Below the pieces are notes generated by a model. The model worked only from the letters and a program-made list of their open reading frames with translations. It was not told the origin of the DNA and made no database searches. From assembly GCA_017500935.1 (NCBI GenBank), contig JAFVXW010000087.1, positions 1 through 64,000 of the forward strand: a stretch of 64,000 nt of DNA, in the 5' to 3' direction. This DNA is from Lachnospiraceae bacterium (GTDB lineage Bacteria; Bacillota; Clostridia; Lachnospirales; Lachnospiraceae). The translations under genes were made by a program, and so were the position numbers. Below, one piece after another: positions 18,407-27,399 of this stretch (the first letter of the stretch is position 1; the number at the start of each line of letters is the position of its first letter).

Positions 18407-20323
18407 ATGTATAAAGTTGCATTACCGATTTCTGTCAGCAATCCCCGTTTTGAACAGTATTATGAGGGATTTGTAAAAAAACTCAAAGAAGCTGAGATTG
18501 ACCGCGTCTTTTTATGTGTCAGCCGCTGTGTGGAAAGCAGAGAGCAGAAAAACAGAGAACTGGAAGTTCTGCGCAAATATGTGCCGATGTTTAAAGCAGA
18601 AGGCTTTGAGGTGGGAACCTGGTTTTCTTCCTTTGGACATGGCGGTACCTGCGAGAGTGCAGAACCCAGGGACAAGGATATCGGCATTACTTATATGGTG
18701 GACATGGACGGTAAAGTGAATACGGAAAGCTGCTGTCCGCTGGATAAAAATTTTCAGAAAATGTTTGCGGAATGGGTGCAGGAGCTTGCCAAAACCGGCG
18801 TGGAAGTGATCATGCTGGACGATGACTACCGTTATTCCATCCGCGGCGGCCGGTATTTCTGCTGCTGTGATCTGCATATTGCGGCACTGGAACAGGAGCT
18901 TGGAGAGCCCTTTGACGCAGACCGCATGGAAGCTGCGCTGACCACCGGCGGTCCCAACCCCTGGCGCGATGCCTGGATGAAGATTCAGGGTGAATCTCTC
19001 AACGATTTTGCAAAAATGCTCAGAGCTGCACTGGATGAAGTAAATGACAAGGTCCGTCTGTGCCATTGTGCGGTACTTTCCACCTGGGATGTGGAAGGTG
19101 TGGACTCTTATACGCTGGCAAGAAGTTTTGCGGGCAGCACAAAGCCTCTGGTGAGACTGATCGGTGCGGCATACTGGCCTGCCATCCGCGGCTTTGATGA
19201 CATCAAAATGGCGACAGTGTGTGAATACGAGAGACTGCAGCAGTCCTGGAATGAAGGACATGAGATTGAAGTGTTCTGTGAGGGCGATGTGTATCCCCGT
19301 CCCCGCTATACGGTTCCGGCGGCTTATCTGGAAGGCTTTGATCAGGTGCAGCGCGCGGCGGGAACTGCCGACGGGTGCTTAAAATATATGCTGGATTACT
19401 GTTCTTCACCGGAATATGAGGAAGGGTATATTGAAAAACACATTGACAATATGCCGCTGTATGAGATTCTGGAAACGGAAATGGCAGGAAAAACAGCTGT
19501 GGGCGTGACTGTTTTTGAACCCATGAAAACACTTGCGATCGCCACGGATCCGGGCCAGTCGGAAGAGCGTTTTATTCCGGCATCCCTGCGTTTTGTGACA
19601 GACAACTCCCTGCCGGTGCGCTATGATGCCGGTGAAGATGCGGTATTTATATTCGGTGACAGTGCAGAACTGGCAGAAGCTGTACAGCTTGCAAACGGAG
19701 CAGTTCTGGATTATGATGCAGCAAAAATCCTGACCCGCAGAGGCTTTGATGTGGGTGTCTTAGAGTTTGGCGGCGATGTGGCTGTGATCCAGGAAGAATA
19801 TGATACAGAAAACGATGTGGTCAACATTGCAGGCGGACAGTGGAAAGAAATGAAGCTGGCAGCAGGCGCGCAGGTACAGAGCCGGATTCTTGCATCCAAA
19901 GACGGTGAGGACGGTTATTATCCGGCCTGCTATACTTATGAAAATGCGGACGGACAGAAATTCCTGGTATATGCATTCAAGGCACGTAACAGTTTTGAAC
20001 AGCGCCCGCAGCATGGAACTTTCCGCGGCTGGTGCCGTGCAAAACAGCTTCGCAGACTTCTTCCTTGGCTGTCCGGAAAAAAACTGGATGCAGTCTGTGA
20101 TCCGGCTCCCGATCTGTATATCATGACAAAGCGGGACGGCAATCAGCTGACAGTGGGTCTGTGGAATTTTTGTGAAGATTATGTCAGACAGCCCAAAGTC
20201 AGACTGGGCGAAGAATGGAGCAGCGTGATCAGTCACTGGGGCAATGCCGTTTTGGAAGGTGATACCGTGATTCTGGACAGATTGAATGCATTTGAATGTA
20301 AATGCTTTACTTTGGTAAAATAA
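18407..20323 (+). CDS. Uncharacterised protein, TIM-barrel-like N-terminal region, possible glycoside hydrolase-like
   Basis: A 638-residue protein with no signal peptide. Alternating strand/helix segments over residues 1-380 (for example VEVIMLDDDYR near 130-140 and IEVFCEGDVYPRPRY near 286-300) resemble a TIM barrel with acidic residues at strand ends, as in family 42 or similar retaining hydrolases. The second half (about 390-638) looks beta-rich with a small Rossmann-like part. I do not recognise a named family, so catalysis is not claimed. GAGAGG precedes the start. It forms a two-gene unit with the upstream isomerase-like protein and precedes an ATPase by 33 bases. Confidence 0.6.
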   Translation: MYKVALPISVSNPRFEQYYEGFVKKLKEAEIDRVFLCVSRCVESREQKNRELEVLRKYVPMFKAEGFEVGTWFSSFGHGGTCESAEPRDKDIGITYMVDMDGKVNTESCCPLDKNFQKMFAEWVQELAKTGVEVIMLDDDYRYSIRGGRYFCCCDLHIAALEQELGEPFDADRMEAALTTGGPNPWRDAWMKIQGESLNDFAKMLRAALDEVNDKVRLCHCAVLSTWDVEGVDSYTLARSFAGSTKPLVRLIGAAYWPAIRGFDDIKMATVCEYERLQQSWNEGHEIEVFCEGDVYPRPRYTVPAAYLEGFDQVQRAAGTADGCLKYMLDYCSSPEYEEGYIEKHIDNMPLYEILETEMAGKTAVGVTVFEPMKTLAIATDPGQSEERFIPASLRFVTDNSLPVRYDAGEDAVFIFGDSAELAEAVQLANGAVLDYDAAKILTRRGFDVGVLEFGGDVAVIQEEYDTENDVVNIAGGQWKEMKLAAGAQVQSRILASKDGEDGYYPACYTYENADGQKFLVYAFKARNSFEQRPQHGTFRGWCRAKQLRRLLPWLSGKKLDAVCDPAPDLYIMTKRDGNQLTVGLWNFCEDYVRQPKVRLGEEWSSVISHWGNAVLEGDTVILDRLNAFECKCFTLVK

Positions 20324-20356
20324 AAAGGGAAAGCAAAAGATACGGGGGATACGGCC

Positions 20357-21508
20357 ATGCTGGTCAGATTTGAGTTGAGCAACTATAAAAATTTCAAAGA
20401 TCCAGTGGTGATCGATTTTGGAAATGTGGGCGGCTACCAGTTTAATGCAGACTGCATCAAAGACGGCATCATCAGCAAAATGCTGGTCTATGGCAAAAAC
20501 GGCACCGGAAAGACCAATCTGGGAAAAGCAGTGCTTGATATTGCCAGTATGTGTGCGCCCGGATATTTTGAAAGCAGAGAGACAGAATATCTGTTAAACA
20601 CCGACGCAGAAGAGAATGTGATCAGATTTGATTACCGTTTCCGTTTTGGGCAGACCCTGCTGCAGTATTCCTACAGCAAGGATGAAAAAGGCCTCTGTCA
20701 GACAGAAGTACTCCATATGGACGGTGCCAAGATCTATGATTTTGACTATACTAATAACTGGTACTGGCATGGAAATCTGGAGCTGATCGACGCCCAGACC
20801 ATTGTAGTGGAACGGTTTTTGGAAGAACGTGCCAAAAACGACGGTGATTTGGATGCCATGCCGCTGGCATTTTTACGCTGGCTGTTTGCCAATGCTGTAT
20901 TTACGGAAGAATCTGCAATGGAGCAGTTCCGCCGTTTTGTAAACAGTATGCGCTATATTGAAGTTTCCGGTCCGGACAAGGCTGCAGCCGGTCTGGACCC
21001 GGCTGTACGGCGCCGTGTCTTTTTACAGTCCATGCAGGCAGAACAGCTGCAGGCATTTTCTGAATTTTTGCAGGCAATGGGCGCAGAATGCGAGCTGGAA
21101 CGCATACAGCTGCCCGACGGCATCAGCAGGATCTATTTTAATAAGAAAAAACTGATTCCGTTTCTGGAGACTGCTTCGGCAGGAATTCTGGCATTGCTGG
21201 ATCTTTATCAGCGCATTGTGACAAAAATGCAGAAATCTGCATTTTTGTATCTGGATGGATTTGATGCTTTTCTGCATTATGACGCAGCTGAAAAATGTTT
21301 CCAGTACCTGAAAGAACAAAATCCCGGCTGTCAGATCGTTCTGACAACACATAATACCCATTTGATGACCAACCGGCTGACCCGTCCTGACTGTGTTTGC
21401 ATCCTTACCGGTGACGGCAGGCTGCAGCCGCTTAATAAGATGGCATCAAAGGAACTGCGTGAAGGACACAATCTGGAAAAACTGTATCTAAGCGGGGAAT
21501 TTGAATAA
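20357..21508 (+). CDS. AAA family ATPase with altered Walker B
   Basis: A 383-residue SMC/ABC-like AAA protein of the type often labelled ATP-binding protein. The Walker A GKNGTGKT lies at about residues 49-56. The Walker B region reads LYLDGFDAFLHY near 297-308, where relatives have DEFD; the catalytic glutamate is replaced by glycine. A switch-like TTHNTH follows near 330. Relatives include AbiLii-type and OLD-like proteins, but no nuclease domain or partner gene is seen, so a defence role is only a possibility. It is preceded by a GGGG-type ribosome site and is read in the same direction as its neighbours. Confidence 0.75.
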   Translation: MLVRFELSNYKNFKDPVVIDFGNVGGYQFNADCIKDGIISKMLVYGKNGTGKTNLGKAVLDIASMCAPGYFESRETEYLLNTDAEENVIRFDYRFRFGQTLLQYSYSKDEKGLCQTEVLHMDGAKIYDFDYTNNWYWHGNLELIDAQTIVVERFLEERAKNDGDLDAMPLAFLRWLFANAVFTEESAMEQFRRFVNSMRYIEVSGPDKAAAGLDPAVRRRVFLQSMQAEQLQAFSEFLQAMGAECELERIQLPDGISRIYFNKKKLIPFLETASAGILALLDLYQRIVTKMQKSAFLYLDGFDAFLHYDAAEKCFQYLKEQNPGCQIVLTTHNTHLMTNRLTRPDCVCILTGDGRLQPLNKMASKELREGHNLEKLYLSGEFE

Positions 21509-21551
21509 CAGTTAGAGTACGCTTTGCGAATGGCGCGGGCTGAACTGTTAT
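21505..21551. repeat. 9-bp inverted repeat between ATPase and phytoene-desaturase-like gene
   Basis: ATAACAGTT (21505-21513) and AACTGTTAT (21543-21551) bracket a GC-richer 29-base segment. The left arm contains the ATPase stop codon. No U tract follows, so it is either a pause hairpin or an operator. Confidence 0.45.
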
Positions 21552-21580
21552 AAAGATAAATAACAAGGAGGAAAAAAACA

Positions 21581-23101
21581 ATGGACAAACGCTATGATGT
21601 TATTGTAGTCGGTGCAGGCAACGGCGGTCTGGCAGCAGCTGCAAATACTGCATCTGCGGGACTTTCTACACTGCTTTTGGAAAAACATAACATTCCCGGC
21701 GGCTGTGCTACCAGCTTCCGCAGAGGACGTTTTGAATTTGAACCCTCTCTGCATGAACTGTGCAGTGTGGGCACTGCAGAACGCCCCAACTCTGTATACA
21801 AGGTATTCGATGACCTTGGTGCAAAGATCAACTGGGAGTACGAAAAAGGGCATATTTTCCGTGCTATCGTAAAGGGTGAGGACGGTTATGATGTCTGCTT
21901 AAATGCAGGAAAGGATGAATTCTGCAAGTCTGTCGACGCAGTAGTACCCGGATGCGAAAAGAATGTACGCGCATTTCTGGACTTAAAACCCAAGGTTGCA
22001 GCAGCCATCGATTATATTTATGCGACTAAAGGCAATCCCAACGGTCTGGTGATGCTTTTAAAACATGCGGACTTTATGCGTACCGCAGGTCATTCCGCGG
22101 AAGAAGTCATGACTGCACTTGGCATTCCTGAAAAAGCACAGAATCTGATCTGTACCTATTGGGGTTATCTGGGAGTTCCTACAGATGAACTCAATGCGAT
22201 GCACTTTTTAAACATGCTGTATGATTATGTCATGGACGGTGCAGCTATGCCCAAACACCGCAGCCATGAGCTGTCTTTGGCACTGATCGATGTGATCACA
22301 AAGCACGGCGGAGAAGTGCGCTACAATTCCGAAGTAACACAGTTTTTATATAACGAAGACGGCAGTGTGGCAGGTGTAGTGGCTAACGGCGAAAAGATTT
22401 ACGCAAAGGAAGTCATTTCCAATGTCATTCCTCACAATGTCTTCAATATGAGTGATGCAGACAAGATTCCCGAGCAGAACTTAAAGCTTGCCAATGCCAG
22501 AGAATTCGGTATTTCCGTGGCAACTGTTTATCTGGGACTGGATTGCACCGCTGAAGAGCTGGGCATGAAGGATTACACCGTCTTTATCATGGGTGACCGC
22601 AATCCCAGAACCCAGTACAACACCCGGCAGGATGACGGTCTGTATATCGTAAACTGCTTAAACAACGTCATTCCCGACAGCAGTCCCGAAGGCACCTGCA
22701 CCATGTTCTTTACCATTCCGGTATTCGGACATGATGTGCCCAAGGATTTAAAACCCGAGGATTACAAGAAATATAAAAATGATCTGGCAAAGAAATATAT
22801 CGAAGATGCAGAAAAAGTGCTGGGCATTTCTATTATGGAACACATTGAAGAAATCAGTGTGGCAACTCCTGTTACCTTTGCACGTTATCTGGGAACACCC
22901 GAAGGCACCATTTACGGTTACAAGCTTTCCGGCTGGGACAACCTTATGGCACGTACCGCGGGTGAAAAGACAGACTATGCGATTCCCGGCTTAAGCTTCT
23001 GCGGCGGTCACTACATCCGCGGCGACGGCTACAGCTGTGCATATCTGATGGGTGACATGATCGGAAAACGTGTTGCCAAGAGACTGAAAGGAGGCAACTG
23101 A
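21581..23101 (+). CDS. FAD/NAD(P)-dependent oxidoreductase, phytoene desaturase/retinol saturase-like
   Basis: A 506-residue flavoprotein of the CrtI/amine-oxidase superfamily. The FAD motif VVGAGNGGLAAA is at about residues 9-20, followed by LLLEKHNIPGGCATSFRRG, and the C-terminal FAD-contact block GHYIRGDGYS is near 477-486. Members desaturate, saturate or isomerise hydrophobic alkenes. There is no carotenoid synthase nearby, so a saturase-like or other lipid role is more likely. It stops one base before a ferredoxin-reductase-like gene, which implies a redox pair. GGAGG lies about 10 bases upstream. Confidence 0.82.
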   Translation: MDKRYDVIVVGAGNGGLAAAANTASAGLSTLLLEKHNIPGGCATSFRRGRFEFEPSLHELCSVGTAERPNSVYKVFDDLGAKINWEYEKGHIFRAIVKGEDGYDVCLNAGKDEFCKSVDAVVPGCEKNVRAFLDLKPKVAAAIDYIYATKGNPNGLVMLLKHADFMRTAGHSAEEVMTALGIPEKAQNLICTYWGYLGVPTDELNAMHFLNMLYDYVMDGAAMPKHRSHELSLALIDVITKHGGEVRYNSEVTQFLYNEDGSVAGVVANGEKIYAKEVISNVIPHNVFNMSDADKIPEQNLKLANAREFGISVATVYLGLDCTAEELGMKDYTVFIMGDRNPRTQYNTRQDDGLYIVNCLNNVIPDSSPEGTCTMFFTIPVFGHDVPKDLKPEDYKKYKNDLAKKYIEDAEKVLGISIMEHIEEISVATPVTFARYLGTPEGTIYGYKLSGWDNLMARTAGEKTDYAIPGLSFCGGHYIRGDGYSCAYLMGDMIGKRVAKRLKGGN

Positions 23102-23102
23102 C

Positions 23103-24308
23103 ATGTTTAAACCCAATCTCTGGAAATTAAATCCCATGGATTTTACCAAAATGACACCTGCACGTCAGGAAAAGATCGCGCAGGCACCTGCGAAGGCACT
23201 TCCTCCCACAGATTCCTATAAGCCCAATGAACTGGCAAAGGCCCTGCATCCTGATGTGCAGTATCTGAAAGTGGCAAAGATCATTGAGCATGACAAGGAT
23301 GTAAAAAGCTATTGGCTGGAAGCGGATGCTCAAAAAGGAACCAATGCGCTGGCTTGGTTTTCTGCAGGACAGTATCTGTCCATCACTTTAAAAATCGGCT
23401 CCATGAAAATGACCCGTCCTTATTCCCTGTCTTCTTCTCCCAAAGAAGCACTGGAAGGACATTATATGCTGACCATCAAACGTGTGGACGGCGGTCTTGC
23501 TTCCAATTATATTCTGGACAACTGGCAGGTGGGCACGGAAGTAACAGCTTCCGAGCCTCTGGGAGTATTTACCTATGAACCTCTGCGCGATGCAAAAACA
23601 GTGATCGGTATTGCCGGCGGCAGCGGTATCACACCTTTTTATTCTCTGGCTAAGGCGATCGCAGACGGCGATGAGGATGCAGAGCTGATCCTGCTTTACG
23701 GCAGTCGCACACTCAAAGACGCAGTGTTCCAGGAAGAATTCAGGGCACTGGAAGAAGCCTGCCCTAAGTTTAAACTGGTAAATGTTTTGAGTCATGAGAC
23801 ACAGGAGGGCTGTGAAAACGGCTTTATCACTGCGGAACTCATTAAAAAATATGCGCCCGAAGGCAAGTATTCCCTGTTCTTATGTGGTCCTCAGGCAATG
23901 TATACCTTTGTGGACAAAGAAATCGAAACACTTGGCCTGCGCAAAAAGTTTGTGCGCCATGAGCTGTTCGGCGAATATTTCAATCCTTCCAAAGAAGCAG
24001 ATTACCCTGCCGATGTGGCACTGGCATTCCGCCTGACCGTCCGTATTGCAGGAGAAGAAAAGACTATGACAGCGCCTGCTGACGTATCTTTACTGCGTAC
24101 ACTGGAAGCAAACGGCATTGCAGCACCTGCACACTGCCGCAGCGGTGAGTGCGGATGGTGCCATTCCAGACTGATCAGCGGTGATGTATACACCCCCAAG
24201 TCTGTGGACGGACGCAGAGAAGCTGACCTGATCTACGGTTACATTCATCCCTGCTGTGCATTCCCGCTCAGCGATGTGGTGATCGAAGTTCCGCCGGTGA
24301 AGCAGTAA
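23103..24308 (+). CDS. Ferredoxin-NADP reductase-like flavoprotein with C-terminal [2Fe-2S] domain
   Basis: A 401-residue electron-transfer protein. After an N-terminal extension of about 70 residues comes the FAD domain (RPYSLSSSP near 101-109), the NAD(P) domain (GIAGGSGITPF near 170) and a plant-type ferredoxin domain with Cys345, Cys350, Cys353 and Cys384. This FAD-NAD-2Fe2S order is that of reductases feeding oxygenases or reductive enzymes. Its start lies one base after the CrtI-like gene, so it probably supplies that enzyme with electrons from NAD(P)H; this is inference from position. Confidence 0.85.
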   Translation: MFKPNLWKLNPMDFTKMTPARQEKIAQAPAKALPPTDSYKPNELAKALHPDVQYLKVAKIIEHDKDVKSYWLEADAQKGTNALAWFSAGQYLSITLKIGSMKMTRPYSLSSSPKEALEGHYMLTIKRVDGGLASNYILDNWQVGTEVTASEPLGVFTYEPLRDAKTVIGIAGGSGITPFYSLAKAIADGDEDAELILLYGSRTLKDAVFQEEFRALEEACPKFKLVNVLSHETQEGCENGFITAELIKKYAPEGKYSLFLCGPQAMYTFVDKEIETLGLRKKFVRHELFGEYFNPSKEADYPADVALAFRLTVRIAGEEKTMTAPADVSLLRTLEANGIAAPAHCRSGECGWCHSRLISGDVYTPKSVDGRREADLIYGYIHPCCAFPLSDVVIEVPPVKQ

Positions 24309-24324
24309 GATTTGGAGTGAGTTT

Positions 24325-24729
24325 ATGAATAAAGAAATGCTGATCGCAGCGATCATTCCGTCCCTGATATTTGGCGGATGTAAGGCGGGACAGGAAATAA
24401 AGGAGCAGCCGCAGACTGCCGTTTACCAGCAGATTTCCGCGCAGGAAGCCAAAAATATGATGGATGAGATGGAAGAAGTGCTGATCCTGGATGTGCGTGA
24501 ACAAAGCGAATATGATGAGGCACATATTCCGGGTGCAGTACTGTTGCCGCTGGGAACGATTTCAGAGAAAACTGCTGCAGGTGTGATCCCTCAAAAGGAT
24601 TCTGCAGTTTTGGTTTACTGCAGAAGCGGAAACCGCAGCAAGAAAGCCTCGCAGGCACTGGCTGATCTGGGGTATACCAATATTTATGAGTTTGGCGGCA
24701 TTATAGACTGGCCGTATGAGAAAGAATAA
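24325..24729 (+). CDS. Rhodanese-like domain lipoprotein
   Basis: A 134-residue exported protein. The N-terminal hydrophobic segment ends in a lipobox-like FGGC near residues 16-19 (position -3 is Phe rather than the usual Leu). The rhodanese domain follows: VLILDVREQSEYDEAHIPGA near 46-65 and the active-site loop with Cys in YCRSGNRS near 93-100. It transfers sulfur or serves as a redox-linked domain on the outer face of the membrane. It starts 16 bases after the ferredoxin-like gene and is followed by a terminator. Confidence 0.83.
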   Translation: MNKEMLIAAIIPSLIFGGCKAGQEIKEQPQTAVYQQISAQEAKNMMDEMEEVLILDVREQSEYDEAHIPGAVLLPLGTISEKTAAGVIPQKDSAVLVYCRSGNRSKKASQALADLGYTNIYEFGGIIDWPYEKE

Positions 24730-24740
24730 GAATGGAAAAA

Positions 24741-24774
24741 GGAGCTTTGGAGATAGTCGCCAAGGCTTCTTTTT
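24741..24774 (+). terminator. Terminator after the rhodanese lipoprotein gene
   Basis: GGAGCTTTGG (24741-24750) pairs with CCAAGGCTTC (24760-24769) over 10 bp with two G-U pairs, followed by five T. Confidence 0.75.
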
Positions 24775-24868
24775 AAGTCTGCAGACAGTTGGTAAAAGTT
24801 ATGGATATACATACTGCCTGCTGCTATGTTACGATAAGGAAAAAAGTACCCCGGAGGGATGAATACGA

Positions 24869-25684
24869 ATGATTCAAAAAATACTTCCTAATTTCAATAT
24901 TGCCCAGATCTGCGAATCCGGTCAGTGTTTCAGGATGCAGCAGATTGCAGCGGACACCTATTCTGTGATCGCAGGTGACCGGTATCTGGAAATCAGACAG
25001 CAGGGGCAGCAGGTATTTTTTGAATGCAGCAAACAGGAGTTTGAGGAATTCTGGAAGCAGTATTTTGATCTGGATACCGACTACGGCGCGTTGATATCAG
25101 GGATTGACCCGGAAGATGCCTATCTGGTGCAGGCAGCGGCACAGGGAGAAGGGATCCGCATTCTCAAACAGGATCTGTGGGAAATGATCATATCTTTTCT
25201 GATCTCCCAGCAGAACAATATTGTAAGGATCCGACGTTGTATTCAGAATATCTGTGAAAAATACGGAGAGAAAAAGCTGACTGCCGATGGCACAGTATAC
25301 TATGCATTTCCTACTCCGCAGGTACTGGCACAGGCCACGGAAGAGGAGCTTTTTGCCTGTAATCTGGGTTACCGCAGCAAATATGTGCTGCGCACGGCAC
25401 AGGATGCAGCGGAAGGAAGGATAAACATTGAAGAAATACAGAACCTGCCTTATGCACAGGCGCGGGAAGAACTGCTGAAGCTGTACGGTGTCGGTGTCAA
25501 GGTGGCAGACTGTATCTGCCTGTTTGGTCTGCACAGGCTGGAGGCTTTTCCCATTGATACCCATATCCGACAGGCACTGGATGCCCATTATGCGCAGGGG
25601 TTTCCTTTTGAACGGTATGAAGGGTTACAGGGCGCGATTCAGCAGTATATTTTTTACGCAGATCTGCTGAAAAATAAAAAATGA
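24869..25684 (+). CDS. 8-oxoguanine DNA glycosylase (OGG1-type, HhH-GPD)
   Basis: A 271-residue base-excision repair enzyme. The N-terminal domain reads ICESGQCFRM as in OGG1/AlkA, and the helix-hairpin-helix GPD block LYGVGVKVADC holds the catalytic lysine near residue 211 and the aspartate in FPIDTH near 230. The GVG.KVADC sequence is specific to the OGG1 group rather than to AlkA. It removes oxidised guanine. A GGAGGG site lies about 9 bases before the ATG. It sits in its own unit after a terminator. Confidence 0.87.
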   Translation: MIQKILPNFNIAQICESGQCFRMQQIAADTYSVIAGDRYLEIRQQGQQVFFECSKQEFEEFWKQYFDLDTDYGALISGIDPEDAYLVQAAAQGEGIRILKQDLWEMIISFLISQQNNIVRIRRCIQNICEKYGEKKLTADGTVYYAFPTPQVLAQATEEELFACNLGYRSKYVLRTAQDAAEGRINIEEIQNLPYAQAREELLKLYGVGVKVADCICLFGLHRLEAFPIDTHIRQALDAHYAQGFPFERYEGLQGAIQQYIFYADLLKNKK

Positions 25685-25780
25685 TTATCAGATGATTTTT
25701 TGATATTTCTATGTTACGTTATATTAAATTAATCTGTACCTTATTCAGCAGGTTATAGAAACTTTACAAGGAAGAAATAT

Positions 25781-26503
25781 ATGGCATCGGAAAATGAAGT
25801 TTGGATCATGCGCGGACTGGATTGGGATGACCCATACCGCATCCGCAGCTGGCAGGAACTGATCAGCTGGATCAATGAAGTGGGATTTTTGCCCCTTTTT
25901 AAAAATGAAATACCCGGATTTTCTGCAGAAGAACATGTATCTCCGTTATTTTGGTGGACCGGCGACCCACTGCAGGATCCCTGGATATGGAGAGAACTGA
26001 TTGCCAAAAGCGGTCTGGTGGCTTACGGCAAGTTTTTCAACCGTAAGGCCGGATTTATATCAAAAGAATGGTTTCCGTATCTGGTCAATTACAGACGGGA
26101 CGGTTATGATTTTGATGCCCGCTGGGAAGACGAGCTGGCCAGCCTTCGCAGTAAAAAGATCATGGATCAGTTTGAAGGGCAGAAAGAATATCTGTCAGGA
26201 GAGCTTAAAAAGGCAGCAGGTTACGGCAAAGGCGGCGAGAAGAATTTTGACGGTGAAGTTACGCTGCTGCAGATGCAGACCTATCTGACCATCAAAGAAT
26301 TCAGGCGTAAAAAGAACAAAAAAGGGGAAGAATACGGCATGGCATCTTCCGTATACTGTATGCCCGAACAGCTTTGGGGACGGGATGCAGTGGTGTCAGC
26401 CTATGAGGAAGAACCTGCAGCTTCCTGGGAGAAGATCTGCATGCAGATCAAAAAGCATTTCCCGGATGCATCCGAAGCACAGATCCGCCATGTACTGAAA
26501 TAA
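25781..26503 (+). CDS. AlkZ-related winged-helix-type protein
   Basis: A 240-residue cytoplasmic protein rich in Trp and aromatic residues (ISWINEVGFLPLFKNEI near 27-43; WYFANYRRDGYDFDARW-like segment near 103-120). The layout resembles proteins annotated as AlkZ-related in Firmicutes, that is, partial relatives of the DNA glycosylase AlkZ/winged-helix DUF1006 group. This recognition is from memory of the family and is moderate. The gene lies directly downstream of an OGG1-type glycosylase, which agrees with a DNA repair role. AAGGAAG precedes the ATG. Confidence 0.55.
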   Translation: MASENEVWIMRGLDWDDPYRIRSWQELISWINEVGFLPLFKNEIPGFSAEEHVSPLFWWTGDPLQDPWIWRELIAKSGLVAYGKFFNRKAGFISKEWFPYLVNYRRDGYDFDARWEDELASLRSKKIMDQFEGQKEYLSGELKKAAGYGKGGEKNFDGEVTLLQMQTYLTIKEFRRKKNKKGEEYGMASSVYCMPEQLWGRDAVVSAYEEEPAASWEKICMQIKKHFPDASEAQIRHVLK

Positions 26504-26529
26504 TATGTTATGAAAAGGAGTCAAAAAAT

Positions 26530-26988
26530 ATGCTGGAAGTTGGAGTAAAAGCACCTGATTTTACATTATATGATAAAGAGGGACAGGAGATAACGCTTTC
26601 TGCGTATCTGGGAAAAAAGATCGTACTGTATTTTTACCCCAGAGACAATACCCCGGGATGCACCCGGCAGGCATGTGCATTTGCACAGAATTTTGAAGCC
26701 TTTCGCAAAAAAGATGTGGTTGTGATCGGCATCAGCAAGGATTCCGTGGCATCTCACCAGAAGTTTGCGGCAAAATATGATCTTCCGTTTATCCTGCTTT
26801 CTGATCCGCAGCTGGAAGCCATCCAGGCTTACGATGTGTGGCAGGAGAAGAAAAACTACGGTAAGGTCAGCATGGGCGTGGTGCGTGCCACCTATGTGAT
26901 CGATGAACAGGGTATGATCGAAAAAGTGATGCCCAAGGTCAAACCGGATACCAATGCAGCAGAAATTCTGCAATATCTGGGAGAATGA
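26530..26988 (+). CDS. bcp: Thioredoxin-dependent thiol peroxidase (Bcp/peroxiredoxin Q)
   Basis: A 152-residue peroxiredoxin. The peroxidatic cysteine lies in NTPGCTRQAC near residue 44, with the resolving cysteine five residues later as in Bcp. It reduces peroxides with thioredoxin. The length is that of the family. AAGGAG lies about 11 bases before the ATG, and its stop region carries the ribosome site of the next gene. Confidence 0.93.
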   Translation: MLEVGVKAPDFTLYDKEGQEITLSAYLGKKIVLYFYPRDNTPGCTRQACAFAQNFEAFRKKDVVVIGISKDSVASHQKFAAKYDLPFILLSDPQLEAIQAYDVWQEKKNYGKVSMGVVRATYVIDEQGMIEKVMPKVKPDTNAAEILQYLGE

Positions 26989-26990
26989 AC

Positions 26991-27332
26991 ATGAATATAC
27001 AGATTTTTGGCACAAACAAGTGTTTTGACACCAAGAAAGCACAGCGTTATTTCAAAGAGCGCAATATTAAGGTACAGTTTATCAACCTGAAAGAAAAGGA
27101 AATGGCGAAAGGGGAACTGCGCAGCGTGATCCAGGGAGTCGGCGGGATTGAGAAACTGATCGATCCAAACTGCAGGGATCAGGACGCGCTGGCATTGATC
27201 AGATACATTTCCGATTCCGAAAAAGAAGAAAAACTTCTGGCTAATCAGCAGGTATTAAAAACCCCCGTCGTCAGAAACGGGAAGCTGGCGACGGCAGGCT
27301 ATCAGCCGGATATCTGGAAGAACTGGAACTAA
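26991..27332 (+). CDS. ArsC-family (arsenate reductase-like/Spx-related) protein
   Basis: A 113-residue thioredoxin-fold protein. A single N-terminal cysteine in TNKCFDTKKA near residue 10 fits the ArsC/YffB type; Spx-like transcription factors usually have CXXC, which is not present. The start is taken at ATG 26991 with GGGAG 7 bases upstream; the ATG at 26985 is one base from the site. Coupling with the peroxiredoxin gene suggests thiol/oxidative-stress function. Confidence 0.83.
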   Translation: MNIQIFGTNKCFDTKKAQRYFKERNIKVQFINLKEKEMAKGELRSVIQGVGGIEKLIDPNCRDQDALALIRYISDSEKEEKLLANQQVLKTPVVRNGKLATAGYQPDIWKNWN

Positions 27333-27333
27333 A

Positions 27334-27377
27334 AAACGATAATCGTTTAGGCGAAAAGGGTGCGCGGCATGCGCACC
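27334..27377. repeat. Palindrome and hairpin between the ArsC-like and acyltransferase genes
   Basis: AAACGAT-A-ATCGTTT (27334-27348) is a perfect 15-base palindrome. GGTGCGC (27359-27365) and GCGCACC (27371-27377) form a 7-bp hairpin. The latter is followed only by GTCTTATG, so it is a weak terminator at best; the palindrome may be an operator. Confidence 0.5.
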
Positions 27378-27399
27378 GTCTTATGAGTGGGGAAATTAC

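Noticed and set aside
20357-21508. Phage-defence system around the AAA ATPase
   Set aside because: No nuclease, methylase or toxin gene is next to it; neighbours are metabolic.
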